Of a DNA stretch of 64,000 nt, positions 44,126-55,622 are shown piece by piece. The DNA is from Proteles cristata cristata (taxonomy: Eukaryota > Chordata > Mammalia > Carnivora > Hyaenidae), in contig JAESUZ010003900.1 of assembly GCA_017311185.1 (NCBI GenBank), forward strand, positions 1 through 64,000, written 5' to 3'. How positions within the stretch are numbered: position 1 is the first letter of the stretch; each line of letters starts with the position of its first letter. The notes beneath the pieces are model-generated. The model was not told where the DNA came from, did not search any database, and saw only the letters and a list, made by a program, of their open reading frames with translations. A program made the position numbers and the translations under genes.

Positions 44126-44344
44126 GCTATTACTGTTGCTATATAAGCTCTTAGCAGTACCAGAGCTAGGGTGAGATGAGCAAGATGTCAAGGTTGCAAA
44201 ATTTAATGTGTTACTCACTCTTAGGTCAATGCAAGCTCAGGATCTGCACCTGAGAATGCATGCCTCTTAAACTTTTGTTTCTTAGGCATCATGCTTGCCT
44301 TACAATAGTCCTAGTGCTGGTTTGTAGGATTGGTGATTTTAATT

Positions 44345-44540
44345 CAGGGGTTATTATACTTTTTCCTTAAGGACTAAATAGTAAAGATTTTAAGCTTGTG
44401 AGACATACAGTTTCTATTAAATTTAATCAATTCTGCTATTACAGCACGGTCATATATAACATGTGAATAATATGTGACTGTGTTACAGTACAGTTTTATT
44501 TACTAAAACAGCCCATTGGTTATAGTTTGTGGATTCTTTC
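44345..44540 (+). mobile_element. hAT-type non-autonomous DNA transposon (MER class)
   Basis: CAGGGGTTATTATACTTTTTCCTTAAGGACTAAATAGTAAAGATTTTAAG, then AATTCTGCTATTACAGCACGG, then GTTACAGTACAGTTTTATTTACTAAAACAG, then GTTTGTGGATTC. This keeps the full order of a common hAT-Charlie-derived element (CAGGGGTCGGCAAACTTTTT...AACTTTATTTACAAAAACAGG). It has no coding capacity. Confidence 0.78.
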
Positions 44541-45004
44541 TCTAATCCAGAGGGTGTTACTTTTCCTAGTCTTGGGTAGTTTCTTCATATCCATATGCTT
44601 TTCAGTACTTAACTGAGACTGTGCAGATTTGTAGACTTTTTTATAATTCTCTTTTCTCTAGGACTCCCTTGTAAACTCTAGTTACGTCGTTCTCCCATAT
44701 TTCAGCCTCAACTCTTCAACTCAGGGAGTCCACTCGGCTCTGGATTTGTTCTCTTTGTGTCATGGCTCTTTCACTGACTGACATTCAGCGTCTTAGGTGC
44801 TTTTTGTGTCCTATTTTCTATACAATTTGTGAAGTTATTTCAGGTGAAAGGATAAATCTGATCTTTGCTATTTCATGTTGTCCACAAAATGGAAATCTCT
44901 AAATTATGTTTTCAAGTTAAGTTGTACCATTAATAGAAGTGAAATAAAGTATTTGTACAGAATCAGTGTTCAGAATTCACACTTTAACTAGTTTTATGGA
45001 ATTA

Positions 45005-45165
45005 TCACATTATTATAGACTTCCAGAGTCTTTTCCAGAGATTCAATTTCTTCATTTGTAGAAAGAAGATAGTAAAATACCTTTCTCACAGGCTTGTTGG
45101 GAAGTTTAAATGAATAATAAGTGAGATAGCCCCTAACATTGTGTATGTCTTATTGTATGCATAAA
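45005..45165 (+). repeat. MIR SINE, 3' part
   Basis: TTCTTCATTTGTAGAAAGAAGATAGTAAAATACCTTTCTCACAGGCTTGTTGGGAAGTTTAAATGAATAATA is the MIR text TCCTCATCTGTAAAATGGGGATAATAATAGTACC...GGGTTGTTGTGAGGATTAAATGAG with point changes. Confidence 0.82.
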
Positions 45166-45429
45166 GATGTTTCATTCACTTTCCCATGTTTGATATATTG
45201 ATTAATTAAAAATGCAATTTTTAGGCAAGGTGCTGGGGTCAGAAGAGTACTGAGGGATGTAGGTAAACAAATTATATTGCTTCTATTTTAATTGTATTGC
45301 CATTGTTTTTGAGTTGGATAGTAGTTATAAGCTCCCTGTATTTCACATTTCTTCTTATGTCCCATTAACAGGAGTTCAATTAAAGTATTATTCTATTTTC
45401 CATTTATAGAAACTCTTTAGTGCAATGTC
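45166..45429. other. Short unassigned gap
   Basis: AT-rich; no match recognised. Confidence 0.4.
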
Positions 45430-47197
45430 TCTTTGTGTCTTTAGCCTATTTTTTAATTGGATTTTTTTTAACTGATGAATTTTCAGAGTTCTTTGTATTC
45501 TAGATTTGAAGCCACTATCAGATATATGGTTTGCAAATATCTTCTCCTATTCTGCAACTTGTCTTTTCATCCTCTTATCAGGGAGTTTCAGAGAGAAATT
45601 TTTTTTTTAAACTTTGATGAAATCCAATTCATCAAAGTTTACCTTTTGTGGGATCATAGTTTTTGTGTCCTGAGGACTCTTTACCAGGGCTTACATCCTG
45701 AAGGTTTTCTCCTATGTTACCTTCTACATTTTTATACCTTTATATTTTACACTATAATCTCTGACCGTTTAGGTTTTTGTATAAGATATGAGGTTGAGAT
45801 CAAGCTTCATTCTTTTACCTATGGATCTTCAATTGGTCCAGCACCATTTATTAAAAACACTGTACAGTCTGCATTGAATTGCTTTTGCGCCTTTGTAGCA
45901 AACCAGTTGGCTGCACTTTTGGGGTCTATTTCTGGGTTCTCTAGGATGAGAGAACACATACATTGATCTATGTGTCTATTCATCTGTCATTACTACATAG
46001 TCTTGCTTACTCTTGAGATACAATAAGCTTTGAGAACAGAATAATTCCTCCCATTTTATTTTATTTTTTTTAGAATCAGATATCCCAGTTCCATGTCATT
46101 CCACATATTTTAGAATAGGCTTATATATATTTAAAAAATCTTCATGGGATTTTGATAGTAATTCTAGTAAGCATCAATTTGCACATCTTCAGTATGTTGT
46201 CTTCCATCCATTACACAGTATATCTTCCCATTTATATTGATCTTTTATCAACATTTGGTGATTTGCAGCATGCAGATTGTGCACGTGTTTTGTTAAATGC
46301 ACACCTAAGCATTTCTTTTATTTTTAAAAAATAAATTGTATAAGTGTTACATTTTTAATCTTGGTGTCCATGTGTTGTCCATTGCTAGTATATAAAAATA
46401 CAACTGATTTTTGTATGTTGACCTTATATTCTGTGACCTTGTTGAACTCACTTAGTAGTTTAATAAATTTCTTTGGTATTTTTTGAATAGATGATCATGC
46501 CAAAAATAGGGCCAGTTTTACTTCTTTATTTCTGATTTGTATGCCTTTTCTTCCCTTTACTTGCCTTAATGTACTATCTAAAACTTCGTAGCTATATTGA
46601 GTAGAAGTGACGGGAACAGATATCCTTGACTCTAGTAATCTTAGGGGAAAACTTTCAGTCTTTCACCATCGAATAATGATATTGGCTGGAGGCTTTTCAT
46701 AGATGTTCTTTATCAAATGGGTAAAGTTTTCTCTGCCTCGTTTTTTGAGTTTTTAGTTTGATGAATAATAAATATTGTTAATTGTTTTTTCTGTATCAAT
46801 TAATGTGGCAATGAAATTTTCCTTTTTAGCCTGTTAAAATGGTAGATTACACAGATTGATTTTCTAATATTGAACCAGCCTTTTAGAATAAATGTATCTT
46901 ATTGTCATGGTATATGTTTCTTTTTATGTATTACTGAAAGTCTATTTTCTAATATTTCATTAAAGTGTTTTTGCAGTAATACTATACAATGAATGCTAGT
47001 CTGTAGTTTTCCCTTTCTGTACTGTCTTCAGGATCAGGATAATACTGTCTTCCTAAAATGATTGCAGCCACTTATTTTCTGGAAGAAATTGTATATAATT
47101 GGTGTTAACTCTTCCTCCAGCATTTAGTAGAGTTCTCCAGTAAAACTATAAGGGCCTGAATGTATCTTATTTTGGGAGTTTTAAAATTACTAATTCA

Positions 47198-47420
47198 GGG
47201 GCGCCTGGGTGGCTTAGTCGGTTAAGCGTCTGACTTTCGCTTAGGTCATGATCTCGCGGTTCGTGGGTTGGAGCCCCGCGTGGGGCTCTGTGCTGACTGC
47301 CAGCTCGGAGCCTGGAGGCTGTTTCAGAGTCTGTATCTCCCTCTCTCTCTCTGACTCTCCCCTGCTCACGCTGTCTCTCTCTCTCTCTCCTAGAAATGAA
47401 TAAAAATATTTTTAAAAATC
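47198..47420 (+). mobile_element. Very young feline SINE, 18-bp target duplication
   Basis: TTTAAAATTACTAATTCA is exact at 47180-47197 and 47421-47438. The head is GGGGCGCCTGGGTGGCTTAGTCGG. The B-box region (GGTTCGTGGGTTGGAGCCCCGCG) has one change; CpGs are largely intact. It shares the GACTGCCAGCTC variant with the copies at 9582 and 23319. Confidence 0.98.
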
Positions 47421-47654
47421 TTTAAAATTACTAATTCAATTTCTTTAACAGTTATGGGGTTATTCAAATTATTGCTTATACTTTCTTTAAATTGCGATAG
47501 ATAGTGTTTTTCAAGGATTTGGTCCATTTCATCTAAATTGTCGAATTTACATTGGATAGTTGTTCATAGTATTTCCAATTATTCTTTTGATGTCTTCCCT
47601 GTCTGTAGTAGTATCTTCTGTTCCCTTCCTGTTATTACTAATTTCTGTCTTTTC

Positions 47655-47717
47655 CTTCCTTCCTTCTTTTCTTTTCTTCTTTCTTTGTTTCTTTGTTTCT
47701 TTGTTTCTTTCTTTCTT
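47655..47717. repeat. (CTTT)n / (TTTG)n microsatellite
   Basis: Imperfect CTTT, CTTC and GTTT units. Two overlapping Phe/Leu-rich frames (47538-47811) are its by-product. Confidence 0.88.
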
Positions 47718-47935
47718 GGATATTCTTGCTACTTATTATCATTTAAAAAATCTTTTCAAAGAAACAGCTTTTAGTTTTACTGATTTCTCTCAGTCATTTT
47801 TCTGTTTTTAGTTTCATTTATTTCTGCTGTTATTTTTATTATTTCCTTCCTTCTGCTTTCTTTGGGTTTATTTTGGTCTCTTTTTTAGTTTCTTGAGACA
47901 AGAAGTTATATTATTGGCTTGGGAACTCTCTTTTG

Positions 47936-48131
47936 TTTTTACTTTTTAAATTTTATTTTAGAGAGAGAATGCACGAGTGGGTGGGAGGGGCAGAGGGAGA
48001 GAAGGAATCCTAAGCAGGCTCCATACTCAGCATAGAGCCTGGCGTACGGCTCAATCCCATGACTCTGGGATCATGACCTGAGCCAAAATCAAGAGTCAGA
48101 TGCTCACCTGACTGATCCACCCAGGCGCCCC
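47936..48131 (-). mobile_element. Older carnivore SINE
   Basis: The minus-strand head is GGGGCGCCTGGGTGGATCAGTCAG, followed by GTGAGCATCTGACTCTTGATTTTGGC and GCTCCATGCTGAG-like text. GGGAACTCTCTTTT (left) and GAGAACTTTCCTCTTTT (right) are the eroded target copies. Confidence 0.9.
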
Positions 48132-50141
48132 TGAGAACTTTCCTCTTTTCTAATGTAAATATTCATTGTGACAAATCTCTCTCTCCACATTACTTTAGTT
48201 TGGTCCTACAAATTTAACATGTATTTTCATTTAATTCGATGTATTTTTAAATTTTCTTTAAGATTTCCTTTTACCTTTGTGTTACTTAAAAGCATGCTGT
48301 TTATTTTTTTAGTGTTTTCAGGTGTTTGGTTTTCTTGTCACCCTTCAGTTATCAGTTTCTATTTTTATTCCACTGATGTCAGTGAACACACCCTGAATGA
48401 TTTTAATTCTTTAAAACTTGTTGAGATCTGTTTGTGAATCCACATATGGTTTATTTTTGTATATGTTCTGTAGACAGTTGCAAGGAATATGTATTCTGCT
48501 GTTTTGGGTAGATTGTTCTATGCATGTTGATTAGATCCTGTTGGTTGATGATATTGTTGAGTTCTTCTATGTCCTTTGCCAGGTTTCTGTCTAGTAATTC
48601 TGTCATTTCCTGAGAGGAGAGTGTTGACAATCCCCAAGTTTGGATTTGTCTATTTCTCTCAGTTTCATCGGTTTGTACTTTATGTATTTTGAACTTTGTT
48701 GTCTGATACACACGCACAATTAGAATTGAGTCTTCTTGATGGATTTGCTTTTTATGATTATGTAATATTTTTCTCTATCCTTGGTAATTTTCTTTTTTCT
48801 GAAGTCCAGTTTATCTGTTATTCATATAGCCATTGTTTGTTTCTTTTCATTAATCTTTGCATGGCGTATCTTTGTATTGCTTTAATTTCCACCTACTTAC
48901 ATTGTTATGCTTGACATATTTTGTAATCAGTGGATAGTGGGTATGCCAATCTCTATTTTTTGATTTGTGGATTTAGACCATTTACACAATGTAATTATTA
49001 ATAAGTTAAGGTTTATGTCTGCCATTTTGTTTTGTTTTTTTTCTCTCTGATACTCCTTTATCTATTTTTTCCTCTTTCCTTTAGATTACTTGGACATATT
49101 TTAAACATCTATTTTGGTTTATCTGCAGTATTTTTCTCTGGTGTAGCTTTTTGTATAGTTTTTTCAGTGATTGCTTAAGATATTACATTATATATCTATA
49201 ACTTACTACAATCTGCTGGTGTATGTTGGTGTTCAAGTGAACTATAGAAATCTTACCTCTCTTTTTGTCCCTTTACCCTCATCCTTGCATGGCATAATGG
49301 GCTTCTGTATTTCTTAAAACATTTAGGCAGCTTTATAATACATTAGACAGTGTTACAATTTTTCCTTTAACTTAAACATAATTTAGAAAATTCACGAGGA
49401 TGAGAAAAGTCTATCATATTTACCCAGTATCTTTCTTTTTCTATTGTTCATTTGTTTCTTCTTTCTAAATTTCCAGATTTCTTATTTTATCAATTCCTTT
49501 CTGTTCAGAGAACTTTATTTAGCCAGTCTTTTAGGGTAGTTCTACTGGTGGCAAATTCTCTCACTTTTCCTTTATCTGACAATGTTTTCCCTATTCATTT
49601 CTGAAGGATATTTTTGCTGGATAAAGAACTCTGATTTGAAGTCCTTGAATTCCAGCACTTGATAAACGTTGTATTACTTCCTTCTGGCTTTCATAGCTCT
49701 TGATGAGAAATCTGGTGTTGGGTGAATTACTTTTACCCTAGCGTTAAGGTGTCACTTCCTTTCCCTTGCTTACCTTGTCTTCAGTTTTCAGAGTTTGACT
49801 ATAATATTTAGGTATGGATATATTTGAGTTTATTTAAGGGTCTGCTCAACTTCTAGAATTTGTAAGCTTCTATTTGCTTGACAAATTTGAGAATTTTTTA
49901 GCCATTATTTCTCTGAATATTTTTTTAAGGCATACCATATTTCTCTCTTCCTTCTAAGATTCGTATGACAAGAATGTTAGGTCTTTTGTTAAAGTTTTTC
50001 AAGTCCTTATTTTTTTCTGGTCTGTCTTCTCTCTGTTGTTCAGACTGATTAATTTCTGTTATTCTGTCTTCCAGTTCACTGATTCTTTTCTTTGTCCTCT
50101 CCATTTTGCTATTAAGCCTATTCATTGAGTTTTAGAATCTT

Positions 50142-50356
50142 ATTTTATTTTATTTTATTTATTTTATTTTATTTTACTTTAGAGAGAAAGAGAGACAGAG
50201 AGAGCGAGCAAGCAGCAGAAGGAGACAGAGAATCCCAAGCAGGCTCCATGATCAGCATGGAACACAACGTGGGACTCAGTCCCACGACTGTGAGATCATA
50301 ATTTGAGCTGAAATCAAGAGTTGGCTATTCAGCTGACTGAACCACCCAGATGCCCC
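50142..50356 (-). mobile_element. Older carnivore SINE with TTTTA tail
   Basis: The minus-strand head is GGGGCATCTGGGTGGTTCAGTCAG and the middle AAGCAGGCTCCATGATCAGCATGG on plus. The tail at 50142-50176 is TTTTA/TTTAT units. It interrupts ORF1 of the ancient L1. Confidence 0.9.
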
Positions 50357-50835
50357 AAGGTAGAATTTCAGTTATTTTTAAAAAATGCATTTGAACCTTC
50401 TTTATATCTTCTTTTCCTTAACGGAGAACTTACAGTTTTTTATGTTTCAAGCATGTTCATAATTGTCGAGGTATTTTTGGTTTTGATCCTTTAAAATTCT
50501 TATCAGATAATTCTAACATTTATGTCTTATTGTTAGCATTTGTCCATTGTTTTATCTCATTTTAGTTAAGAATTTCATAATTTTTGTACAGTGAGTGATT
50601 TTTTAACTGAATTCTGAACATTTTGCTTATTATGTTATGAGCCTTCTGTTTGTATTTAAATTTGTGCCATAGTAGGCATCCTCTGATACCATTCCAGTGG
50701 GGAGAGCGGGGTATAACCTCATTAGTGTCTGAGGGGAGTAAAAGTCCAGGATGCCCACTTGATGTCCATTGGCAATGGAGGTAGGGAATGCGGTCTTTGT
50801 TATAGAGAGTTGAAGATGGGAGACCGGGCTCTTTT

Positions 50836-50976
50836 ATTTATTATTATTATTTTTATTAAGTAGGCTTCACACCCAGCATGGGGCCCAACATGGGTTTGAA
50901 CTCACTACCCTGAGCTCTATATCTGAGCTGAGATCAGGAGTCAGATGATTTACTGAGTGAGCCACCGAAGTGCCTC
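50836..50976 (-). mobile_element. Short-type SINE, target duplication visible
   Basis: GGGAGACCGGGCTCTTT (50818-50834) and TGGAGACCAGGTTCTCT (50977-50993) flank it. The compact body reads AGTAGGCTTCACACCCAGC...GAGCCACCGAAGTGCC on plus. Confidence 0.9.
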
Positions 50977-51127
50977 TGGAGACCAGGTTCTCTAGTGTAT
51001 ATACACTAATACCACTCTGCTTGAAAGAGGGAGAAGTGCCTTGTAATGGCTCCCTGTGTACTGTCAGGGGAGTGGTATCTTGTTACTACTGAAAGTTGGC
51101 AAAAGACTTGACTCTGCACTAGGTCTT

Positions 51128-51362
51128 TTTTTTTTTTTTTTTAATTTTTTTAAATGTTTTTATTTATTTCTAGGAGAGAGAGAGAGAGACAGCGTGAGCA
51201 GGGGAGGATCAGAGAGAGGGGAGATACAGACTCTGAAACAGGCTCCAGGCTCTGAGCTGGCAGTCAGCACAGAGCCCGATGCGGGGCTCGAACCCACGAA
51301 CTGTGAGATCATGACCCAAGCGAAAGTGGGACGCTCAACCGACTAAGCCACTCAGGCGCCCC
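51128..51362 (-). mobile_element. Young feline SINE, 16-bp target duplication
   Basis: CTCTGCACTAGGTCTT is exact at 51112-51127 and 51365-51380. The T tail is 18 or more bases and the head GGGGCGCCTGAGTGGCTTAGTCGG is near consensus. Confidence 0.98.
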
Positions 51363-51868
51363 ATCTCTGCACTAGGTCTTATCTAATACCTAGTGCAGAA
51401 AAGAGAAGCAAGGAGAGGGGGATCTCAGTACATTTGAGTCTGAGTAGAACAACAGGTTTCCCATGTAGTCTTCACCGATCCCACAGGAGGAAATCTTATT
51501 ATCATTCAGTAGGGATAAAACTCCCATCTTCTTTCTTAGTCTTCACTGATCCCTCACTGGCAGAGAAATTGGGATGACTTGTTACAGCCAGGTGAGAGTA
51601 AAATCCTAGTTCTCTCATCTTGCATTTGATGGCAGAGGTGGGAATGGGGTCACAGTTTTTCTGTAGTGTTTGGCTGGAGTAGAGTTGTTATTATCTGATT
51701 TTAGAAAAAAAAATCTTAGTAGGTTGCCCCTTTTCTGCATCTTTGGCTGGATTTGGAAAGCTTTTCTTGGAAACATATTTGTGTATGCCTTCTGGTGTTT
51801 CCAGGATGCTGCTGCTTGAGCACTCAGTTTAGAATATTTTGAGGCAAAAAGGAAAAAAAAATCAGTCA

Positions 51869-52100
51869 GGAGTGTTTAGGTGTCTTAGTCAGTTAAATGT
51901 CCAACTCTTGGTTTTGGCTCAGGTCATGATCTCTCTTTGTGAGTTTGAGCTCCACACTGGGCTCTGTGCTGATAGCATGGAGCCTGCTTTAGATTCTCTC
52001 TCTCCCCCTCTTTCTCTGCCCTTCCCTACTCATGCACATGTGCTCTTGCTCTCTCTCTCTCTCTCTCTCTCTCAAAATAAATAGACCAACTTAAAAAATA
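51869..52100 (+). mobile_element. Diverged feline SINE with (CT)n
   Basis: The head is GAGTGTTTAGGTGTCTTAGTCAG. GAGTTTGAGCTCCACACTGGGC marks the B-box region, and there is a CT run at 52046-52073 before AAAATAAATAGA. Confidence 0.93.
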
Positions 52101-52320
52101 TATAAAGAAAACCCAGGGAAATCATTGCTCAAAAGTACCTACACTTCTGGTTGATGAAATGTTTCTCTGGTTCTAATGTGCAGATTGGCTTGATTTTGTG
52201 CTTTTCCTTCCCTAGGGGCTTAGGTTTTCTCCTCAGGATTTTTAGGTCAGTTGCCATTTTCCCATTTGCTTTTCAATTTTTTAGAATTTTCCGGTCAACA
52301 TCTCTTCTCCTAATTTCTTC

Positions 52321-53299
52321 ATCCTTATAGATTTATTTCTGGAAATTATTTTATTTTATTAGGTTTTTTTTGAAGGAATTGCATTTTTTTTTTGAGAGTC
52401 TCTTTTAAAGTATAATTCTTAAAAAGTATTTCCTCTATTTGAGGGTTTTATTTAAAATATTTTAGAGCCACTCTTTCCATGCCAGCGGCTCCATGGCATT
52501 GTAGCAGTCAAGGATCATTAGGAAGTTACTTTAATGGAGGGGATTAATTATAAAGAATTCTTGACTAGATATTTAGAACTAAAAAAGAGAATATTTTCAT
52601 CATGGTATCATGGAAATAGCAATTGCAAACTACCTATCCTTTCTAGATTTAGGAGAAGAAAGAAGATGAAATTAGAACTTAAAATGAATTGAGAAAGAAC
52701 TCTATAAAGCTGAAATCCTGGCCTCAGAATTGGAGGTGCTTGTCAAATGGTGCTGATGTCTGTAACCCCAGAAGAGAGGTCTCTGAGGCTGGTACTCAGC
52801 CCACTGACGAGGGGAGGCAATAGTTGGCTCCTCCTGGCATCGCTGAGGGCACATAATAAGGTCGATTCTGCAAGTGTTAGAAACCCTGCAAAATGGATTC
52901 ACTTAAGGTTAGAAGAATAAACCACTGTTGCTCGGCTGAATAAGCAAGGCTGGGGGCGGTGGGGAAGGATGTCAACAGAAACAGGATGCACTCAGGAAGC
53001 CCAAAGTTAGTAAACGGGAAAGGGGAGGGCCTTTCTTTCTCCTTCACCATTGGGATCTTCCTTTAACATCACTTTCTTGTAGAACTTACTAGAAGTGTGA
53101 TTGGCAAAGTTCTGACCCCAAGTTGAGGGAGCAGATATAGAAGTTGGATTTGAACTCAAGAGACAATCACTTAAAAATTGATATAATTGAATTTAGTTTT
53201 ATGTTAAAATATTTACATCTCTCAATTATTCAGATATTTACTTGTATTTTCAAGTTTGCTTTGCCATAAGATGCTATCTTACTTGCTTTTCACAATTCA
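52321..53299. other. Unassigned low-copy DNA
   Basis: No family recognised. A 66-codon minus frame (52702-52902) has no domain. AATAAACCACTGTTGCTCGGC at 52917 hints at an old LTR end, but that is not firm. Confidence 0.4.
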
Positions 53300-53445
53300 T
53301 TTATGATATAAAACATGCAAGTATTTATTTTACCTATGTGAAACGAGCCCACTGAAATTAAATGACTTATTCAAACTCACATAGCTGAGGCAAAACTCTG
53401 GTCCTCTGGATCTTATCCCAGTGCATTCAGTCCTGTTTTGGATGA
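53300..53445 (+). repeat. MIR fragment
   Basis: ATTTTACCTATGTGAAACGAGCCCACTGAAATTAAATGACTTATTCAAACTCACATAGCTGAGGCAAAACTCTGGTC follows the MIR 3' half (GAGGAAACTGAGGC; TTAAGTGACTTGCCCAAGGTCACACAGCTAG). Confidence 0.72.
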
Positions 53446-53476
53446 TTTTATCTAATCTTCTGGCCTAACTATTGGT

Positions 53477-53940
53477 GTTAGCAGGTTGGGTCTGAGGACC
53501 CAGAGGGGTCCCGCAGTACTGGGCAGAAGGTCCTTGCCTTCACACAGGATGGAAATAAAACATGATCAGAAATAAGTGAGAGCAGATTTTATTGAAGATA
53601 TAGAAATAGTAGATACAGAAGGAAGGGTTGGGAAATTCAGAAAGGAAAGGAGGGGGTCTTATCTTTGTTCGGGGTCTGGGGTTTTTACTGAGGATTGTGG
53701 TCTGGTGTTTGTGTCCTCTCAGGCATCCAGGAACCAGTTAGAACAGAGATGATGGCCCAGGTGGTATTTCCTGGAGCCAGGGGGTCTTGGTGAGAAGTCT
53801 AGCACTGGTGGTCTTGAGTATGCATATGGCAGCTTTATCTGTTCATTCTCACCTGGTCCTTCCCTAGGTGTTATCTATACTAGGGAAATCATTAACTCTT
53901 TGTCCCTTACAAGGAGGACATACACTATTTCCATTTTCAG
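53477..53940 (-). mobile_element. Probable retroviral LTR
   Basis: On the minus strand there is GTAAAAACCCCAGACCCCG (TATA-region-like), then TCTTCAATAAAATCTGC (polyadenylation signal, about 53590), then CCTGTGTGAAGGCAAGGACC and a terminus CAGACCCAACCTGCTAACA. That order is an LTR U3-R-U5. The U3 start is uncertain and no clear target duplication was seen. Confidence 0.55.
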
Positions 53941-54036
53941 GCATATGTAAAGTGGGAGTGCAGCTGCTAGTAAGAGTAGAAACAGGAAAGGGACCGAAAA
54001 GCAGTTTTTTATGGAGTCCTTCAGTTTTCCTATTTC

Positions 54037-54152
54037 TTTCTTTCTTTTTTAAGATTTTATTATTAAGTAACCTCAACCCAACGTGGGGCCTGAACCCACA
54101 GCCTTGAGATCAGTAGTCGCGTGCTCCACCAACTGAGCTGGCCCAGCACCCC
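54037..54152 (-). mobile_element. Short-type SINE, 15-bp target duplication
   Basis: CAGTTTTCCTATTTC (54022-54036) and CAGTTTCCCTATTTC (54153-54167). The compact body is AAGTAACCTCAACCCAACGTGGGGCCTGAACCC on plus. Confidence 0.95.
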
Positions 54153-54219
54153 CAGTTTCCCTATTTCAATAGTTTCACTTTCATAAATGTTTCCCTAATT
54201 TCAGTCCATTATTTATTTG

Positions 54220-55275
54220 TCTCTGTCACATCTTCACTTGGATGTCTAACAGGCATCTCATCTTAACATTTCCAAAAAGAGCTCAGAAGTGTCCCCCTTT
54301 AAATTCATTCGTCTCATAGTCTTTCGCACTTTATTTAATGGCAGCCTTACTCTTATTCTCAGGCCAAAGCCCTTGGAGCGGTCCTTGACTCTTGTATTTC
54401 TCTCTCATCTTCAAGTTAATCAGCAAGTCTTGAAAAGTATAATTAGGTTCTAAAGTCTTCTCACTACCTCTACTTCTGTTCCTCCCCTCTAAGCCATCAC
54501 CACCTCCTGCACGGATTATTTCATTTACTTATTGTTACGATCCCTGGTTTCTTCTCTAGTCCCTCTTCTGCCTATTCTCAGGAAATAAAAAATTAGACAC
54601 CTAGCATAATCCCACTACATTTTAAGTCAGAACATTTTACTGTACTGCTCAAAATCTTCCGGTGTTTTTTCATTTTACTCAGAATAAAAGCCAAAGTCAG
54701 TAAGGGACCTCACCAAGCCCTATCTCATGAAGCCCACTTGAGAGTCGTCCTGCACAATTCCACAGACGGTGTCATCCATGTAGAAGACAAGGTGTCACAT
54801 CGTAAGATCACAATCTCCTGCTTTTATCTCTTTGACTTTCCTTCCTACTCTTTTTCTTTTCATTTATTCCATTCTAACCCCCTTGGCCTATATCCTATTA
54901 TTCAAACATGCCAACTATATCTCAGGGCCATTGCTCTGTTCTTCTCTGTTCCCCCTCAGAGACAGACTTCCCCTGGGTATTCGACAGGTTTTTACTTAGA
55001 AGTATCACCTCAGTAATTCTTACTCTGGCCTATTTAAAAGTGCAATTTATTCTTGTAGACCCTATCTCTTTTCTCTGCTTTATTTTTCTTATAGCACTTA
55101 ATCCTATACAATATACTATATGTTAAATGTTACTTACTTTGTTTATTCTCTGCTCCCCTCACCAACTATAATGTTTCAAGGGATTTTTTTATTAGTTTCT
55201 AATTGGTACACTCCATTACCTATGGCTGAGCATTACGCACAGTAGGTGCTTGATACATATTTGAATATTTGATAT
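54220..55275 (+). mobile_element. LINE-2, 3' kilobase
   Basis: A long ordered match to L2: TTGGATGTCTAACAGGCATCTCATCTTAAC; CCAAAGCCCTTGGAGCGGTCCTTGACTC; AAGCCATCACCACCTCCTGC; ACTCAGAATAAAAGCCAAAGTC; CTCAGGGCCATTGCTCTG; ATTTTTCTTATAGCACTTA; and the end CACAGTAGGTGCTTGATACATATTTGAAT. The ancient C-terminal RT/3'UTR portion has many stops. No nested young insertion. Confidence 0.92.
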
Positions 55276-55622
55276 CATAATCTCATATGACCACCATAAC
55301 CTGTGAAGATTTCACCTTCTTAATATCAATGAAAAAGAATTTATCACTTTAAATTTTGAAAAAAAGAATGAGAATCTGTACAAAGTTGATTCCGTGTGGT
55401 AAGGCACAGAATTTATAAGACCGAGGTTAAGTTGAATTGAAAATAATATATGTGTGTGATAGTAAATCTGTATCATAATGCCAAATTTGAATAATATTTG
55501 AAACTCTTATGGAAGATTACTATATCCACCATCCATCACAACTTAGAGCTATCATGGTTATTTAGTCAGTGTGAATCCATTAAAGCTGTTTCAGTAAGAA
55601 AGCTTATGTATATTGAAATATT
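55276..55622. other. Unassigned DNA
   Basis: AT-rich, no feature recognised. Confidence 0.4.

Larger units (their letters stand above)
37692..44900 (-). mobile_element. Ancient L1, 5' part of the copy begun at 27716
   Basis: Antisense ORF2 runs from 37708 (TTTTATGTTTAAGTCTTTAATCCATTTTTAG) through RT (38690-40300) and endonuclease (about 40900-41750). An inter-ORF region follows (ATAATATTATACCACTTCACATATAAGGAAC, 42400), then ORF1 (about 42660-43450; CCCACCCCCTTCTCCATTCTCC) and an L1ME/HAL1-like 5' region with GTTTTGAAATTTGGTTAAGTTACTTAG (43680) and CAGGTGAAAGGATAAATCTG (44840). A later L1, five SINEs (37980, 40349, 41844, 42092, 43886) and a hAT element sit in it. Heavy decay; no frame. Confidence 0.75.
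45430..52320 (-). mobile_element. Second ancient L1, near full length
   Basis: The antisense order is complete: ORF2 C-terminal side (45480, AGATTTGAAGCCACTATCAGATATATGG), RT (46350-47200, including TCAACATTTGGTGATTTG-type decay), endonuclease (48150-48800), inter-ORF region (49130-49400), ORF1 (about 49500-50130; minus-strand residues like KERISELEDRITEI appear at 50090-50045) and a long L1ME/HAL1-like 5' region to about 52320 (AGGTTGCCCCTTTTCTGCATCTTTGGC). SINEs at 47198, 47936, 50142, 50836, 51128 and 51869 interrupt it. Confidence 0.75.

Noticed and set aside
45475..45966. 163-codon plus-strand frame
   Set aside because: It is the antisense strand of ancient L1 ORF2; Phe/Leu-rich composition mirrors Lys-rich L1 coding text.
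53864..54076. 70-codon minus-strand frame near the LTR at 53477, considered as a retroviral gene remnant
   Set aside because: It begins in a SINE and shows no motif I can tie to a retroviral protein.
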